DNA from: Aquabacter sp040049275
Lineage (GTDB): Bacteria > Pseudomonadota > Alphaproteobacteria > Rhizobiales > Xanthobacteraceae
Assembly (NCBI RefSeq): GCF_040049275.1
Contig: NZ_JBDZDT010000008.1
Location: 124,001 to 188,000 of the forward strand
Reading direction: 5' to 3'
DNA length: 64,000 nt
Position numbers and translations under genes: made by a program. The notes beneath the pieces are model-generated. The model did not search any database. It saw only the letters and a program-made list of their open reading frames with translations, and had not been told where the DNA came from. Every line of letters starts with the position of its first letter. Position 1 is the stretch's first letter. Positions 43,093 through 51,798 of this stretch are shown piece by piece.

Positions 43093-44013
43093 TCAGACCA
43101 TGGGGACATCGTGAAACGCCACCATTTCGCGGGCCAGATAACCCGCCATTCGCTCGATCGACGCCGGCAGCCGCCGGCCCGCCCGCACCATCAGGTGCGC
43201 GCTTGCCTCCACCAGCAGAGCATCGGTCAGCTCGACCACCGCGACGCCGCCGCGCGCCAACTCGGCCGCCACCGCAAAGCGGGGAAGAAAGGTGATGCCA
43301 AGCCCGCTGGCGGCGAAGCGGCGCAGCACGTCGATCGACGGCGTCTCCATCGCCGGTGCCAAGGTGAGCCCGGCATCGGCGGCGGCGCGGCCGAGGAGCT
43401 GGCGGATGCCGTGCCCCACTGTCAGCAGTGCCATCGGGCTCTCGATCACATCGCGCAGCCCGACGGCCTCACGGGCGGTCAGGGGGTGACCGGGAGCGGT
43501 GACGACACAAAGCGGCTGACGCTGGATCGCCAGCGGGCGCACACCGGTGTCGATGGTGGGGTTGTAGGCGACCCCGATATCGGTGTCGCCCTGGGTGATG
43601 GCTTCCAGGACGCGGTCGGTGCCGGCAACGTCGATGCGGAAGCGGATGGCCGGATAGATCTCGGTGAAGCCCGCCACCCCGTGCTCGATCAGGTCGGCGA
43701 TGAACCCTTCGTCGCAACAGACCCGGACGATGCCCTGCCGCAGCTCCTTGAGCTGGCCGATCTGCTCGGTCAGCACCTCCTGGTCCTCGAAGGTGCGGCG
43801 GGCGTGCTCGGCGACCAGATGGCCGGCCTCGGTGATGACGACGCCGCGCGAGGTGCGCTCCAGCAGCGGCACGCCCAGCCGGTATTCCAGATCAGCGATC
43901 TGGCGGCTGACCGCCGAGGGCGCGAGGCCGAGGAACTCCGCCGCGCCGCGAATGGACCCCGTGCGCATCACCGCCAGCAGATGGCGGAGCACCTTCGGGT
44001 CCAGCACGGTCAT
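43093..44013 (-). CDS. LysR-family transcriptional regulator
   Basis: 306 residues. The N-terminal winged helix (LRHLLAVMRTGSIRGAAEFL, GLAPSAVSRQIADLEYRLGV) and the periplasmic-binding-type effector domain (GIVRVCCDEGFIADLIEHGV, GDTDIGVAYNP, FAASGLGITFLPRFAVAAEL) are clear. It lies in the same direction between the M20 hydrolase (48 bp) and the dehydrogenase (42 bp), so it is inside the operon it presumably controls. LysR genes are more often divergent from their targets. Confidence 0.92.
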   Translation of the reverse strand: MTVLDPKVLRHLLAVMRTGSIRGAAEFLGLAPSAVSRQIADLEYRLGVPLLERTSRGVVITEAGHLVAEHARRTFEDQEVLTEQIGQLKELRQGIVRVCCDEGFIADLIEHGVAGFTEIYPAIRFRIDVAGTDRVLEAITQGDTDIGVAYNPTIDTGVRPLAIQRQPLCVVTAPGHPLTAREAVGLRDVIESPMALLTVGHGIRQLLGRAAADAGLTLAPAMETPSIDVLRRFAASGLGITFLPRFAVAAELARGGVAVVELTDALLVEASAHLMVRAGRRLPASIERMAGYLAREMVAFHDVPMV

Positions 44014-44061
44014 GATGGTCGGTCCTCGGCCTGCTCGGCTATGTCCTTACTAGCCGCCTTT

Positions 44062-45222
44062 TCAGGCGCAGGGCAGAGCCCGCTCGACGACCTCGACCCA
44101 CAAATCGGCGCCAAGCGGCAGAATGGCGTCGTTGAAGTCGAAGCGCGCGCTGTGCAGGCCGGGATTCTCGCCCTCGCGCCGTGCGCCGAGCCAGAGGTAG
44201 CAGCCGGGCTTTTCCTGCAGCATGAAGGCGAAATCCTCCGACACCATGCTGAGCGGCGCGGCGGCGGCGTTGAGCCCAACCCGCGAAGAGCTGGCGGTCT
44301 CGCGCATGAAGCGGGCCGCGGCAGGATCGTTGACCGTGGCCGGGTAGCGCGACTGATAGTCGATCACGGCCTCGCAGCCGAAGGCGCGGGCGACGCTGCC
44401 GGCGATGAACTTCAGGCGCTCCTCGACGGTGCGCCCGGCCTCGTCGGAGAACCAGCGCGTGGTGCCGCGGATGGTGCAGATGTCAGGGATCACGTTCCAG
44501 GTGTCGCCGGCGTGGATCTGCGTCGCCGAGACCACCACCGCCTCGAGCGGCGACACCGCGCGGCTCGACACGGACTGCAACGCCGAAAGCACCTGGCCAG
44601 CGGCCAGGATGGGGTCGGCGCCCTTATGCGGCATGGCGGCATGGGCGCCGCGGCCGCGCACAACGATCTCGAACACACCGTAGGCCGCCATTATGGGGCC
44701 GTCGAGCGCCGTATAGGCGCCGACCGGCAAATCGGGCCAATTGTGCAGGCCGTAGACAGCATCGGTGGGATGCTCGCGGAACAGCCCGTCCTCGATCATC
44801 CGCAAAGCGCCCGCCTCGTTCTCCTCGGCGGGCTGGAACACGAAGTGCACCGTGCCGTCGAACGTGCCCTCAGTGGCGCAATGTTGGGCGGCGGCCAGCA
44901 GCATGGCGGTGTGGCCGTCATGCCCGCAGGCGTGCATCCGGCCCGGGGTCAGCGAGGCATGCGCGACCCCGCTGTCCTCGGTGATCGGCAAAGCGTCCAT
45001 GTCGGCGCGGATGGCGATCGCGCGGCTGCCTGAGCCGCGCGACAGCGTACCGACCACACCAGTGCCGCCATACCCGGTCCGCACCTTCAAGCCCCAGCCT
45101 TCCATGAGGCCGGCGACCAGACGGGAGGTGCGATGCTCCTGGAAGGCGATCTCCGGGTGCCGGTGAAGGTCCCGGCGCCAGGCGACCGCCTCGGCAATGG
45201 CCTCGTTGCTCAGAACGCTCAT
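44062..45222 (-). CDS. M20-family metal-dependent amidohydrolase (hippurate/N-acyl amino acid hydrolase-like)
   Basis: 386 residues from ATG 45222. Metal-binding motifs are AIRADMDALPI, GRMHACGHDGHTAML, FQPAEENEAGA and GLHNWPDLPVG, with a dimerisation domain (VVRGRGAHAAMPHKGADPIL). This is the hippuricase/IAA-amino acid hydrolase branch, which removes acyl or aroyl groups from amino acids in the cytoplasm. It starts 2 bp after the small membrane protein stop, so hydrolysis is coupled to uptake by the DUF3100-like pair. The frame open upstream to 45630 is a shadow of that gene. Confidence 0.92.
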   Translation of the reverse strand: MSVLSNEAIAEAVAWRRDLHRHPEIAFQEHRTSRLVAGLMEGWGLKVRTGYGGTGVVGTLSRGSGSRAIAIRADMDALPITEDSGVAHASLTPGRMHACGHDGHTAMLLAAAQHCATEGTFDGTVHFVFQPAEENEAGALRMIEDGLFREHPTDAVYGLHNWPDLPVGAYTALDGPIMAAYGVFEIVVRGRGAHAAMPHKGADPILAAGQVLSALQSVSSRAVSPLEAVVVSATQIHAGDTWNVIPDICTIRGTTRWFSDEAGRTVEERLKFIAGSVARAFGCEAVIDYQSRYPATVNDPAAARFMRETASSSRVGLNAAAAPLSMVSEDFAFMLQEKPGCYLWLGARREGENPGLHSARFDFNDAILPLGADLWVEVVERALPCA

Positions 45223-45224
45223 TC

Positions 45225-45731
45225 TCACCAACCCAGACGCAGGGTGAGGTCGGCGATCACCACCGAGCCCATATAGGTGCCGAACATGACGCAGATGGCC
45301 ACGATGACGATCTTCCAGCCCGAGCTGCGCGCGATCTGGAATTCGTTGCTGGTCAGCGCCAGTCCGCCATAAGCGAGGATCGGCGACGCCATGGCGACGA
45401 AGTTCAGCTTGGTGACCTGCTCCACCACATAGGCGGCGCCGGGGACGCCGGGGATGGTGACGATGATCGCCACCAGCGAGATCCAGGCGACGCTCGGCAG
45501 GTAGAACGGCATGAGGCGCGTGAGAATGACGCCGACGATCGAGCACAGGCCCAGGATGACCATGCCGGGCAGCGCGATCAGGGGGCTGGTGCCGGTGGCC
45601 ACCCAGTTGGCGACGAGGCCGAGGGCGCACGCCACCACCAGCAGGCCGGCGGTCTTGAGCACGTCGGTCTTGCGCTCGTCGGAACTGCCGGCTTCGAGGA
45701 CGGCGGCGGTCTGTGTGTTGTCGATGCTCAT
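45225..45731 (-). CDS. small integral membrane protein, likely partner of the DUF3100-like transporter
   Basis: 168 residues. After a polar N-terminus (MSIDNTQTAAVLEAGSSDER) come about four to five helices (AGLLVVACALGLVANWVATG, IALPGMVILGLCSIVGVIL, VAWISLVAIIVTIPGVPGAA, WKIVIVAICVMFGTYMGSVV). It begins 13 bp after the DUF3100-like gene and ends 2 bp before the M20 hydrolase gene. The tight packing suggests a two-component transporter feeding the hydrolase. I cannot name the family. Confidence 0.78.
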   Translation of the reverse strand: MSIDNTQTAAVLEAGSSDERKTDVLKTAGLLVVACALGLVANWVATGTSPLIALPGMVILGLCSIVGVILTRLMPFYLPSVAWISLVAIIVTIPGVPGAAYVVEQVTKLNFVAMASPILAYGGLALTSNEFQIARSSGWKIVIVAICVMFGTYMGSVVIADLTLRLGW

Positions 45732-45744
45732 GATTTCGTCCTCC

Positions 45745-46560
45745 TCAGACGGCGGCCGCACGGCGCTCAGACGGGCGTGCCTTGTCGTAGAGCCATTCGG
45801 TGAGCGGCAGGGCGACGAACAGCCCGACATAGAGGCCGGTGGCATAGGTCAGGATGTTGCTGGCCGCGGCGAGCGCGAGGATGAGGTCCTTCTGTTCAGG
45901 AATGACGGCCACCAGCGAGGCGGTGCAGGCGGCGAGCATGCTGCCGGAGCCGACGCCGCACGACATGGCGAGCGCGCGGACGTCGAAGATGCCGAGCGCG
46001 TGGATCATCGGCGGCATGAACGCGAAGACGAAGGTGCCGATCAGTGTGCCGGTGGCGTAGACGCCCATGGCGCCGGCGCCCTCGGGGCTTTTCAGGCCAT
46101 ACTTGTCGGCGATCAGCGCGAGGTTGGCCTCGCGGTCGATGGAGTAGCTGGCGCCGATCGACTCGCGTCCCATCTTCAAAAGGAAGACCGCGACCGGGAA
46201 GGCGACCACGATGGTGCCGAGGTTGCCGATCTCCTGAAGGATCAAAGCGGGGCCGGTCTCGATGATCTTCTGGATCTGCGGCCCGACGGTGGTGCCGAAC
46301 TTGGCGATGAAGGGCATGAAGGCCACGCTGATCATCGTCGCCGCCAGCTTGACCGCGCGCGGCGTCAGCAGCTTGCCCATGACCGGGAGGATGCTCGGGT
46401 TGAGGATGATGCCGAGCACGAAGGCATAGAGCATGGGCAGCAGGATCACCGCGGCGACGCCGATGGGGATCCGGATCACGCCGATGCTCTCGACGATCAG
46501 GACGATCCCGAGGACGACGGCGTGCAACGCGTAGAGGCTTGCTTGGGAGGATTTTTGCAT
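45745..46560 (-). CDS. DUF3100-like integral membrane protein, putative transporter
   Basis: 271 residues from ATG 46560 (MQKSSQASLYALHAVVLGIV). An ATG at 46590 would add 10 residues. About eight hydrophobic segments are visible, with conserved-looking polar spots FIAKFGTTVGPQIQKIIETG, GRESIGASYSIDREANLALI and SCGVGSGSMLAACTASLVAV. It resembles the DUF3100 membrane family as I remember it, which often lies beside M20 hydrolases. Function is unproven, but transport of the hydrolase substrate is the simplest reading. It is the first gene of a five-gene operon. Confidence 0.75.
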   Translation of the reverse strand: MQKSSQASLYALHAVVLGIVLIVESIGVIRIPIGVAAVILLPMLYAFVLGIILNPSILPVMGKLLTPRAVKLAATMISVAFMPFIAKFGTTVGPQIQKIIETGPALILQEIGNLGTIVVAFPVAVFLLKMGRESIGASYSIDREANLALIADKYGLKSPEGAGAMGVYATGTLIGTFVFAFMPPMIHALGIFDVRALAMSCGVGSGSMLAACTASLVAVIPEQKDLILALAAASNILTYATGLYVGLFVALPLTEWLYDKARPSERRAAAV

Positions 46561-46585
46561 TTGAAGTTCCCGCACTGTTCTGGTC

Positions 46586-46687
46586 GGCAATTGCCAGTCT
46601 TTTTGTTGGCTAATCGCGTGAGTATGCGGTCGACGTCATCTCAAGGTAGGCGCTAGTTGCGCAACGTCCGTTGCCAATTCGGCAACG
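46586..46687. promoter_or_regulatory. cluster of GTTGC/GCAAC palindromes upstream of the DUF3100-like operon
   Basis: Three palindromes lie within 102 bp: GGCAATTGCC (46586-46595), GTTGCGCAAC (46656-46665) and CGTTGCC/GGCAACG around AATTC (46669-46687). All share a TTGC/GCAA half-site. They lie 26-127 bp upstream of the operon start and are the likely binding region of the operon's LysR protein. Confidence 0.55.
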
Positions 46688-47133
46688 CGGGGCTCGGGAG
46701 CACCACGGCCCGGAACTTTGGCTGCCGGGGTGCCGTCAACAGGATGCTCCCGATGGTGACGGCGGAACGCCGCGCATGTGCAGATCGGCGTCGCTTTCTC
46801 TTCGGTGACACGGCCGCAAACTTTCCAGCCACATTCGTAGATTATTTCTGCCTTCCGCATCGAGATTTTCATCCCAATACGATCGATTGTCTCCAGGCGC
46901 GCGATGGATGCAGCAAATCTCATTAGGCAGATAGAGCTATCCGAACAGCGTTCTATTTTGTCACGCGGTTCAATTGACAGCCAACTGCTTCCGCCTACCG
47001 ATCAAGCACGGCTTTCTACGTATAGATTATCCGACCGCGGCAACCCTGTTCTATGGTGTTGATGTACCGTCGTAATTCCGTAAAGAAGTATCAATATTAC
47101 TGGATTTCGAATTATCTGCGTTAAGTTATTTCA
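46688..47133. other. intergenic region before the T6SS island, AT-rich
   Basis: About 446 bp. The part 46900-47133 is visibly AT-richer than the window average and must hold the promoter of the T6SS-associated operon. No gene, tRNA or clear sigma-54 or sigma-70 consensus was found. TTGACA at 46974 has no good -10 partner. Confidence 0.45.
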
Positions 47134-50100
47134 ATGCCACTTTTCATGAAACCGCGCACGCTCTCGCTGCTGACGAAAGTCGAGCGACGAAGGGAGAGTG
47201 TGCGGTATATCGTTTCCGTGGTGGCGGCGTTTGATCTTGCCGATCCCTCGCGCCTCGACAGCGAACAGACCCTTTGGACGATGCTGGCTCAGGTGTTGCC
47301 GCCCGGCGCCGCGCTGGATGCCAGCATGCCCAAGCCCCGGGCGGAGCTTCTGATCGGCGGCCGCATCCACGCCCCCAAGACCCAAGGCTTGATGCTCGAA
47401 GCGGAGGTGGGGGGCATCAGGCGACGCTTCGCAGTGTTCGGAGACCGATGGTGGGCTGGCAGCCCCAACGGCTACAAGCCCACGCCCGCGCAGCCCATAT
47501 CGGACCTGCTGCTCGAGCCCGCACGCGCCTTGGGTGGCGCCCGCCACCCAACCAACCCGCTGGGTGTCGGCTGTGACGCGGCCGAGCGCGTCGGAAAGGG
47601 GGAGCCGGTCCCGCTGCCGAATATCGAGAATTCCGACACCCTCATTCAATCGATCGTCGACGTCCCCGCTCCCGCGCGGTTCGGCCCGCTGGATGTCTTC
47701 AGTCCCGAACGCCGCACGCTCGCCGGCACCTATGATCAGGCCTGGGCGGAGAACCTCGCGCCCGCACTGCCCGATGATATTCATCCCGATTTCTTCATGA
47801 CCGCTCCCCCCGAGCAACGCTTCGCGGACTATCTGCGCGGCGATGAACCCTATCGGCTCCGCAATTTTTCCGCCGACGAAGTGGAGATCTCCGGCCGCCT
47901 GCCCGCTGTCCGCCCGCGCGTCTTCGTCGGATGCGGCGAACGGAGCTGGGTGGAGCTGACCATGCGGCTCGACACGCTGTGGCTGCTCGCCGGAGCGCGG
48001 CGCGGGGTCCTGATCTGGCACGGCATGACGCGCATCGAGGATATCGAGGGCAAGGACGTGACCGATGTCCTGCTGGGCTATGAACGCATGGCCGCCCCTC
48101 CCCGCCCCGTCTCTCACTATGCCGAGGTGCGCCGCCTGCGCACAAATCCTGACACGGCATTCCGCCATGCCTTTTCGGAATCCCAGCTCACGCCGCCGCG
48201 CGACCCCGCCGAGGACGCCCGGCGCCGCGCCGCCCGCGTGACGCAGGCGCGCGAACGCGCCGCTGCCCATGCCGAGGTGATGACCTTCCTCACAAAGCGC
48301 CAGTTGGACGCCGCCGGCATCCCCGCCGCGCTGCGTCCGCCGCCGCCGGAGGCGAGCGACGACCTGCTGCTGATGCCGACCCCGGAGGAACTCGCGGAGG
48401 GCGATTTCGATCTCGGCGAAATACTGGACGTCATCGAGGAAAAGCACCGCGAGGCCGAGGAGAAGCTCCAGGCGTTATCCAAGCTCGGCCAGGGGATCCA
48501 CTCGGCGATGGACGCGGTGCAGCGGCCGGGGGCAACCCCATCCGACATCGACGCTCTGCTGTCAGCCATGTCCCCTCTGATGGGAGACACGGATCTCGCC
48601 ACCGAACTGGACAAGAGCCTCGGTCAAATCCAAATGCCCGCGCCCGACCTGCCGGACGGCACGCCGCTGTCGCCGGCGATGACCGCTGCCATGGACAAGG
48701 CGGCGGAGCTGGGCGACTGGCGCGGCATGATTCTGGACGGGCTCGGCGGATCCGACGACGAGGCCCTGCTGAAGGAAGCCCACGCACGTTTTCTCGACCT
48801 TCCGGAATCGCGCCCTTTTGCGGGCGCGCGGGCGGGCCTTCGGGCCGCTTCGGACGTGCCGCAGATCGAGTTGCCGCCGGACGTGTCGAAGCCCGGTACA
48901 CCTGCCGCCCCACCGCCCGCCCCCCCCATCACCGCGCTGCTGGACAAGCTGGCCGGTCCCAGCCTTCCCGATGTTCCGGTAGCGGGCATGGCGCAGAAGC
49001 TGACGGAGGCGGACAAGGCGATCGCGGCACAGCTGCCGAACTTGAAGCCTGCGCCGGGACGCTCGGCGATCGACGCCCTGCTGGCCGCCATGGGGGGCAT
49101 GGATGATCAGAATCCGGACGACCGGACGCCGGACCAGATGCTGGCGCAGGTGAAGGCCGACATGGCCGATGTCGAGGCGCTGCTCGACGAGAGCGAGCCC
49201 AGGATGAAGGACGCGATCGCCCAGGGCCGGCGGATGTCGCTCACGCCGAGCTATCCTCAGGAGGTGCTTTCGCCGCGCCTCGCCAAACGATTTGGCGATC
49301 TGGTCCTGGCCGACATCCGCGCGGGCATCGATCTGCGTGGCCGCGACCTTGCCGGCGTCGACCTCGCCGGCGCGGACCTGACCGGCCTTGACCTGTCTGG
49401 AGCCTTCCTGGAACGCGCCAATCTTGCCAAAGCCCGTCTCAGGGGCGCGAAACTGGTGCAGACCGTCTTCGCCGGCGCGCGGCTCGCCCACGCCGACCTG
49501 TCCGATACGGACCTGAGCGACGCGAACCTTGCCGGCGTGGATGGTACGGCGCTCAACCTGTCCGGCGCGCGGCTCAACCGCACGCAGATGATGCGGGCGC
49601 GCCTGCGAAGGGCGGTCATGCGGGGCGCGAGCTGGAACGAGATATCAGCCGTGGAGATCGAACTGGACGGGGCGGACCTCGTGCTCTGCCGCTTCGATGA
49701 AATCACGTTCGTCAAGAGTACCTTCAGGAGGGCACGGTTTGACCAGGCTCTCCTGCGGCAATGCCAGCTTGTGGAGTGCGATCTCTCCGGCGCCGCCTTC
49801 AACGGGGCGTACCTCGACCGGTGCGCCCTCGTTGCCGTCACCGCCCCGGATGTGAGCGCCGTCCAGGCGGATCTGCGCGGCAGCAGTTTCGTGGGCGGTG
49901 TCGATCTCTCGCGGGCGGATTTCTCCGCCGCGCTGGTGAGCGACTGTGCATTCCACGCCGCGAACCTCGTCGCCGCGCGTTTTCACCGCGCCACGCTCGA
50001 CCGCGCCTCCATGGCTGAAGCCAAACTTGCCGGTGCCAGTTTCCGGCTGGCCTCCATGCAGGAAACGCTTCTCGATTCCAGCGACATGCAGGACGCAGAC

Positions 50101-50277
50101 CTCGTCGGCGCGCATCTTCTGGATGCCAAGCTCCATCGGGCAAATCTCGCCCGCGCGCGGCTGCAGGGTGCGAACCTCTATGGCGCCGACATGATGGATG
50201 CAGACCTGTCCGGAGCCGACCTTTCCGGGGCAAATCTTGCAAAGACCGTGCTGGCCCTGGAGACCCGCAATGTCTGA
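47134..50277 (+). CDS. DUF2169 - pentapeptide repeat fusion (T6SS adaptor/effector-associated protein)
   Basis: 1047 residues. Residues ~1-330 are a DUF2169 domain (MPLFMKPRTLSLLTKVERRR, RFAVFGDRWWAG, LFVPNA-type replaced by NPLGVGCDAAE, ELTMRLDTLWLLAGARRGVL). The domain is found in T6SS adaptor/chaperone proteins that load cargo onto VgrG/PAAR. Residues ~350-710 are helical, Pro- and Ala-rich, with recurring IDALLAAMGGM and IDALLSAMSPL segments. Residues ~726-1045 are pentapeptide repeats (VDLAGADLTGLDLSGAFL, ANLYGADMMDADLSGADL) that fold into a right-handed quadrilateral helix. It is first of five tightly spaced plus-strand genes ending in vgrG and a TPR gene. Its exact role is inferred. 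Confidence 0.85.
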   Translation: MPLFMKPRTLSLLTKVERRRESVRYIVSVVAAFDLADPSRLDSEQTLWTMLAQVLPPGAALDASMPKPRAELLIGGRIHAPKTQGLMLEAEVGGIRRRFAVFGDRWWAGSPNGYKPTPAQPISDLLLEPARALGGARHPTNPLGVGCDAAERVGKGEPVPLPNIENSDTLIQSIVDVPAPARFGPLDVFSPERRTLAGTYDQAWAENLAPALPDDIHPDFFMTAPPEQRFADYLRGDEPYRLRNFSADEVEISGRLPAVRPRVFVGCGERSWVELTMRLDTLWLLAGARRGVLIWHGMTRIEDIEGKDVTDVLLGYERMAAPPRPVSHYAEVRRLRTNPDTAFRHAFSESQLTPPRDPAEDARRRAARVTQARERAAAHAEVMTFLTKRQLDAAGIPAALRPPPPEASDDLLLMPTPEELAEGDFDLGEILDVIEEKHREAEEKLQALSKLGQGIHSAMDAVQRPGATPSDIDALLSAMSPLMGDTDLATELDKSLGQIQMPAPDLPDGTPLSPAMTAAMDKAAELGDWRGMILDGLGGSDDEALLKEAHARFLDLPESRPFAGARAGLRAASDVPQIELPPDVSKPGTPAAPPPAPPITALLDKLAGPSLPDVPVAGMAQKLTEADKAIAAQLPNLKPAPGRSAIDALLAAMGGMDDQNPDDRTPDQMLAQVKADMADVEALLDESEPRMKDAIAQGRRMSLTPSYPQEVLSPRLAKRFGDLVLADIRAGIDLRGRDLAGVDLAGADLTGLDLSGAFLERANLAKARLRGAKLVQTVFAGARLAHADLSDTDLSDANLAGVDGTALNLSGARLNRTQMMRARLRRAVMRGASWNEISAVEIELDGADLVLCRFDEITFVKSTFRRARFDQALLRQCQLVECDLSGAAFNGAYLDRCALVAVTAPDVSAVQADLRGSSFVGGVDLSRADFSAALVSDCAFHAANLVAARFHRATLDRASMAEAKLAGASFRLASMQETLLDSSDMQDADLVGAHLLDAKLHRANLARARLQGANLYGADMMDADLSGADLSGANLAKTVLALETRNV

Positions 50278-51361
50278 CGCCGCGGCCCGCGAGGATCTTC
50301 TGACGCATGCGCGGCTGAGCATCCCGTACAAACGGGGCGACTTTGCCCTCACCAACTGGATCGCGACCGACGACCTCTCCAACGGCATCATCATTGAGAC
50401 GAGCTTCCGGGGCGCGCGGTTCGACCGGGCAACCTTGCGCGAAACCCTGTTCATCAGATGCGATCTTTCGGGCACCTCATTCGCTGGCGCCAGCCTGGAG
50501 GGCTGCCGGTTCATCGAATGCGATCTTTCTCGGACGAATTTCGAGGCCAGCACCCTGTTGTCGGCGTCCTTCGTGTCCTGCGCGATGAACCCTGCCGGCT
50601 TTTCCCGGATGACGGTTTCGGACTGCAATTTCCTCAAATGCGACCTTGCGCGCACCCGATGGGTCGGAGCGCGGATCGACGGCTGCGCCCTTCTGGAATG
50701 CGTGCTCGACGAGGTCGACTTCTCCGGCATGGTCGCGACGCGCATGATCGCCAACAAGGCCGACCTGCGCGCGGCCCGGCTGGACGGCCTCGTGCTCGAC
50801 ACCGTGCTTCTTGTTGAGGTGGACCTTTCCGGGTGCGACCTCACTTCGGTGTCGCTGGCGCGGGTCAATATGACAGGAGGGCACCTCGGGGAGGCGAACC
50901 TTGCCGGGGTGGACCTGTCCGGCAGCTTCCTCCAGGAATGCATACTGGCCGGCGCCGATCTCAGCGGGGTCAACGCACCCCAGGCCTTCTTCGCCAAGTC
51001 CGACCTCACCGGTGCGCGCTTTACGGACGCGCGGCTGACAAACGCCAACTTCATGGGGGCACGCCTCGGAGGAGCGGATTTTTCCGGCGCTGACCTCAGG
51101 GAAAGCGTCATGGTCGGGGCCCAGGCCCCTGGCGCCCGCTTCGCCGGAGCGGACCTGTCTTACGCGCTGCTGAATGTCTCGCGGCTGGAAGGCGCGGATT
51201 TCTCCCGCACCGAGCTTCTGCGCACCAACCTCCACAGGGCCGTCACCAACGGCGTGCTGTACTTAGGTGCGACTGGCCAGCCCCTGGGCACCGATCAGGA
51301 AAGGGCTCTGGCGGAGCTTTACAGCCCCTACAAGGTGCGGTCGGCAACGGAGGAAGACTGA
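50270..51361 (+). CDS. pentapeptide repeat protein
   Basis: 363 residues from ATG 50270, overlapping the previous gene by 8 nt. Nearly the whole chain is pentapeptide repeats (SFRGARFDRATLRETLFIRC, CDLSGTSFAGASLEGCRFIE, GADLSYALLNVSRLEGADFS), ending in a short tail with ALAELYSPYKVRS. Such helices mimic DNA shape in gyrase-protecting proteins or serve as scaffolds. Here, in a VgrG island beside a DUF2169-pentapeptide fusion, a structural or cargo role in type VI secretion is more likely. Cysteines recur at every few coils. Confidence 0.88.
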   Translation: MSDAAAREDLLTHARLSIPYKRGDFALTNWIATDDLSNGIIIETSFRGARFDRATLRETLFIRCDLSGTSFAGASLEGCRFIECDLSRTNFEASTLLSASFVSCAMNPAGFSRMTVSDCNFLKCDLARTRWVGARIDGCALLECVLDEVDFSGMVATRMIANKADLRAARLDGLVLDTVLLVEVDLSGCDLTSVSLARVNMTGGHLGEANLAGVDLSGSFLQECILAGADLSGVNAPQAFFAKSDLTGARFTDARLTNANFMGARLGGADFSGADLRESVMVGAQAPGARFAGADLSYALLNVSRLEGADFSRTELLRTNLHRAVTNGVLYLGATGQPLGTDQERALAELYSPYKVRSATEED

Positions 51362-51362
51362 G

Positions 51363-51764
51363 ATGCCGGGTTTTGCGAACTCCCAAGGCCCCATAGCCGC
51401 ACCCGACATGGCTTTTCCGGATCCCTGCAAGACGATCGTGGGGCCTGCGGTGGTCGTCATCCCCTATCCGGTCATCGGGCTGCGGAACACGGCGGTCCCC
51501 AATCAGCTCAAGACGTGCGTCTCGGCCATGCCCGTCCATAATCTGGCGACCTCGATCCCCCTCACCAACGGCGACAATGCGGGCACGCTCCTCGGCATCA
51601 TCTCGCAGACCGAGATGGGGCCATCGCGGAACATGCTGGGGTCTTCCAATTTCTTCGTCGGAGGGACGCCTGTGACCACCATGGGCGCGCCCACCCTTCA
51701 GAACAATCAGGCGCCGGGCCTCACCTCCGCCGCCACGCAGATCAAATTGATGTCCATGCGCTGA
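51363..51764 (+). CDS. PAAR-like DUF4150 protein (T6SS spike tip)
   Basis: 133 residues from ATG 51363, one base after the previous stop. The sequence MPGFANSQGPIAAPDMAFPD and PVIGLRNTAVPNQLKTCVS, then SQTEMGPSRNMLGSSNFFVG and GGTPVTTMGAPTLQN, fits the DUF4150 PAAR-like family that caps VgrG. It carries no C-terminal toxin extension, so the cargo must be separate. It precedes vgrG by 34 bp. Confidence 0.87.
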   Translation: MPGFANSQGPIAAPDMAFPDPCKTIVGPAVVVIPYPVIGLRNTAVPNQLKTCVSAMPVHNLATSIPLTNGDNAGTLLGIISQTEMGPSRNMLGSSNFFVGGTPVTTMGAPTLQNNQAPGLTSAATQIKLMSMR

Positions 51765-51798
51765 GCGCGCCTTTCATTTTTTGAATAAGGGGGAGCCA

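Noticed and set aside
43066..45033. 655-codon open frame on the plus strand opposite lysR and the M20 gene
   Set aside because: Both genes are clear on the minus strand. The plus-strand product is a His/Arg/Gly-rich shadow.
47134..51361. Pentapeptide repeats considered as tandem DNA repeats
   Set aside because: Periodicity is at the amino-acid level only. The nucleotide units are not conserved enough to be a DNA repeat array.
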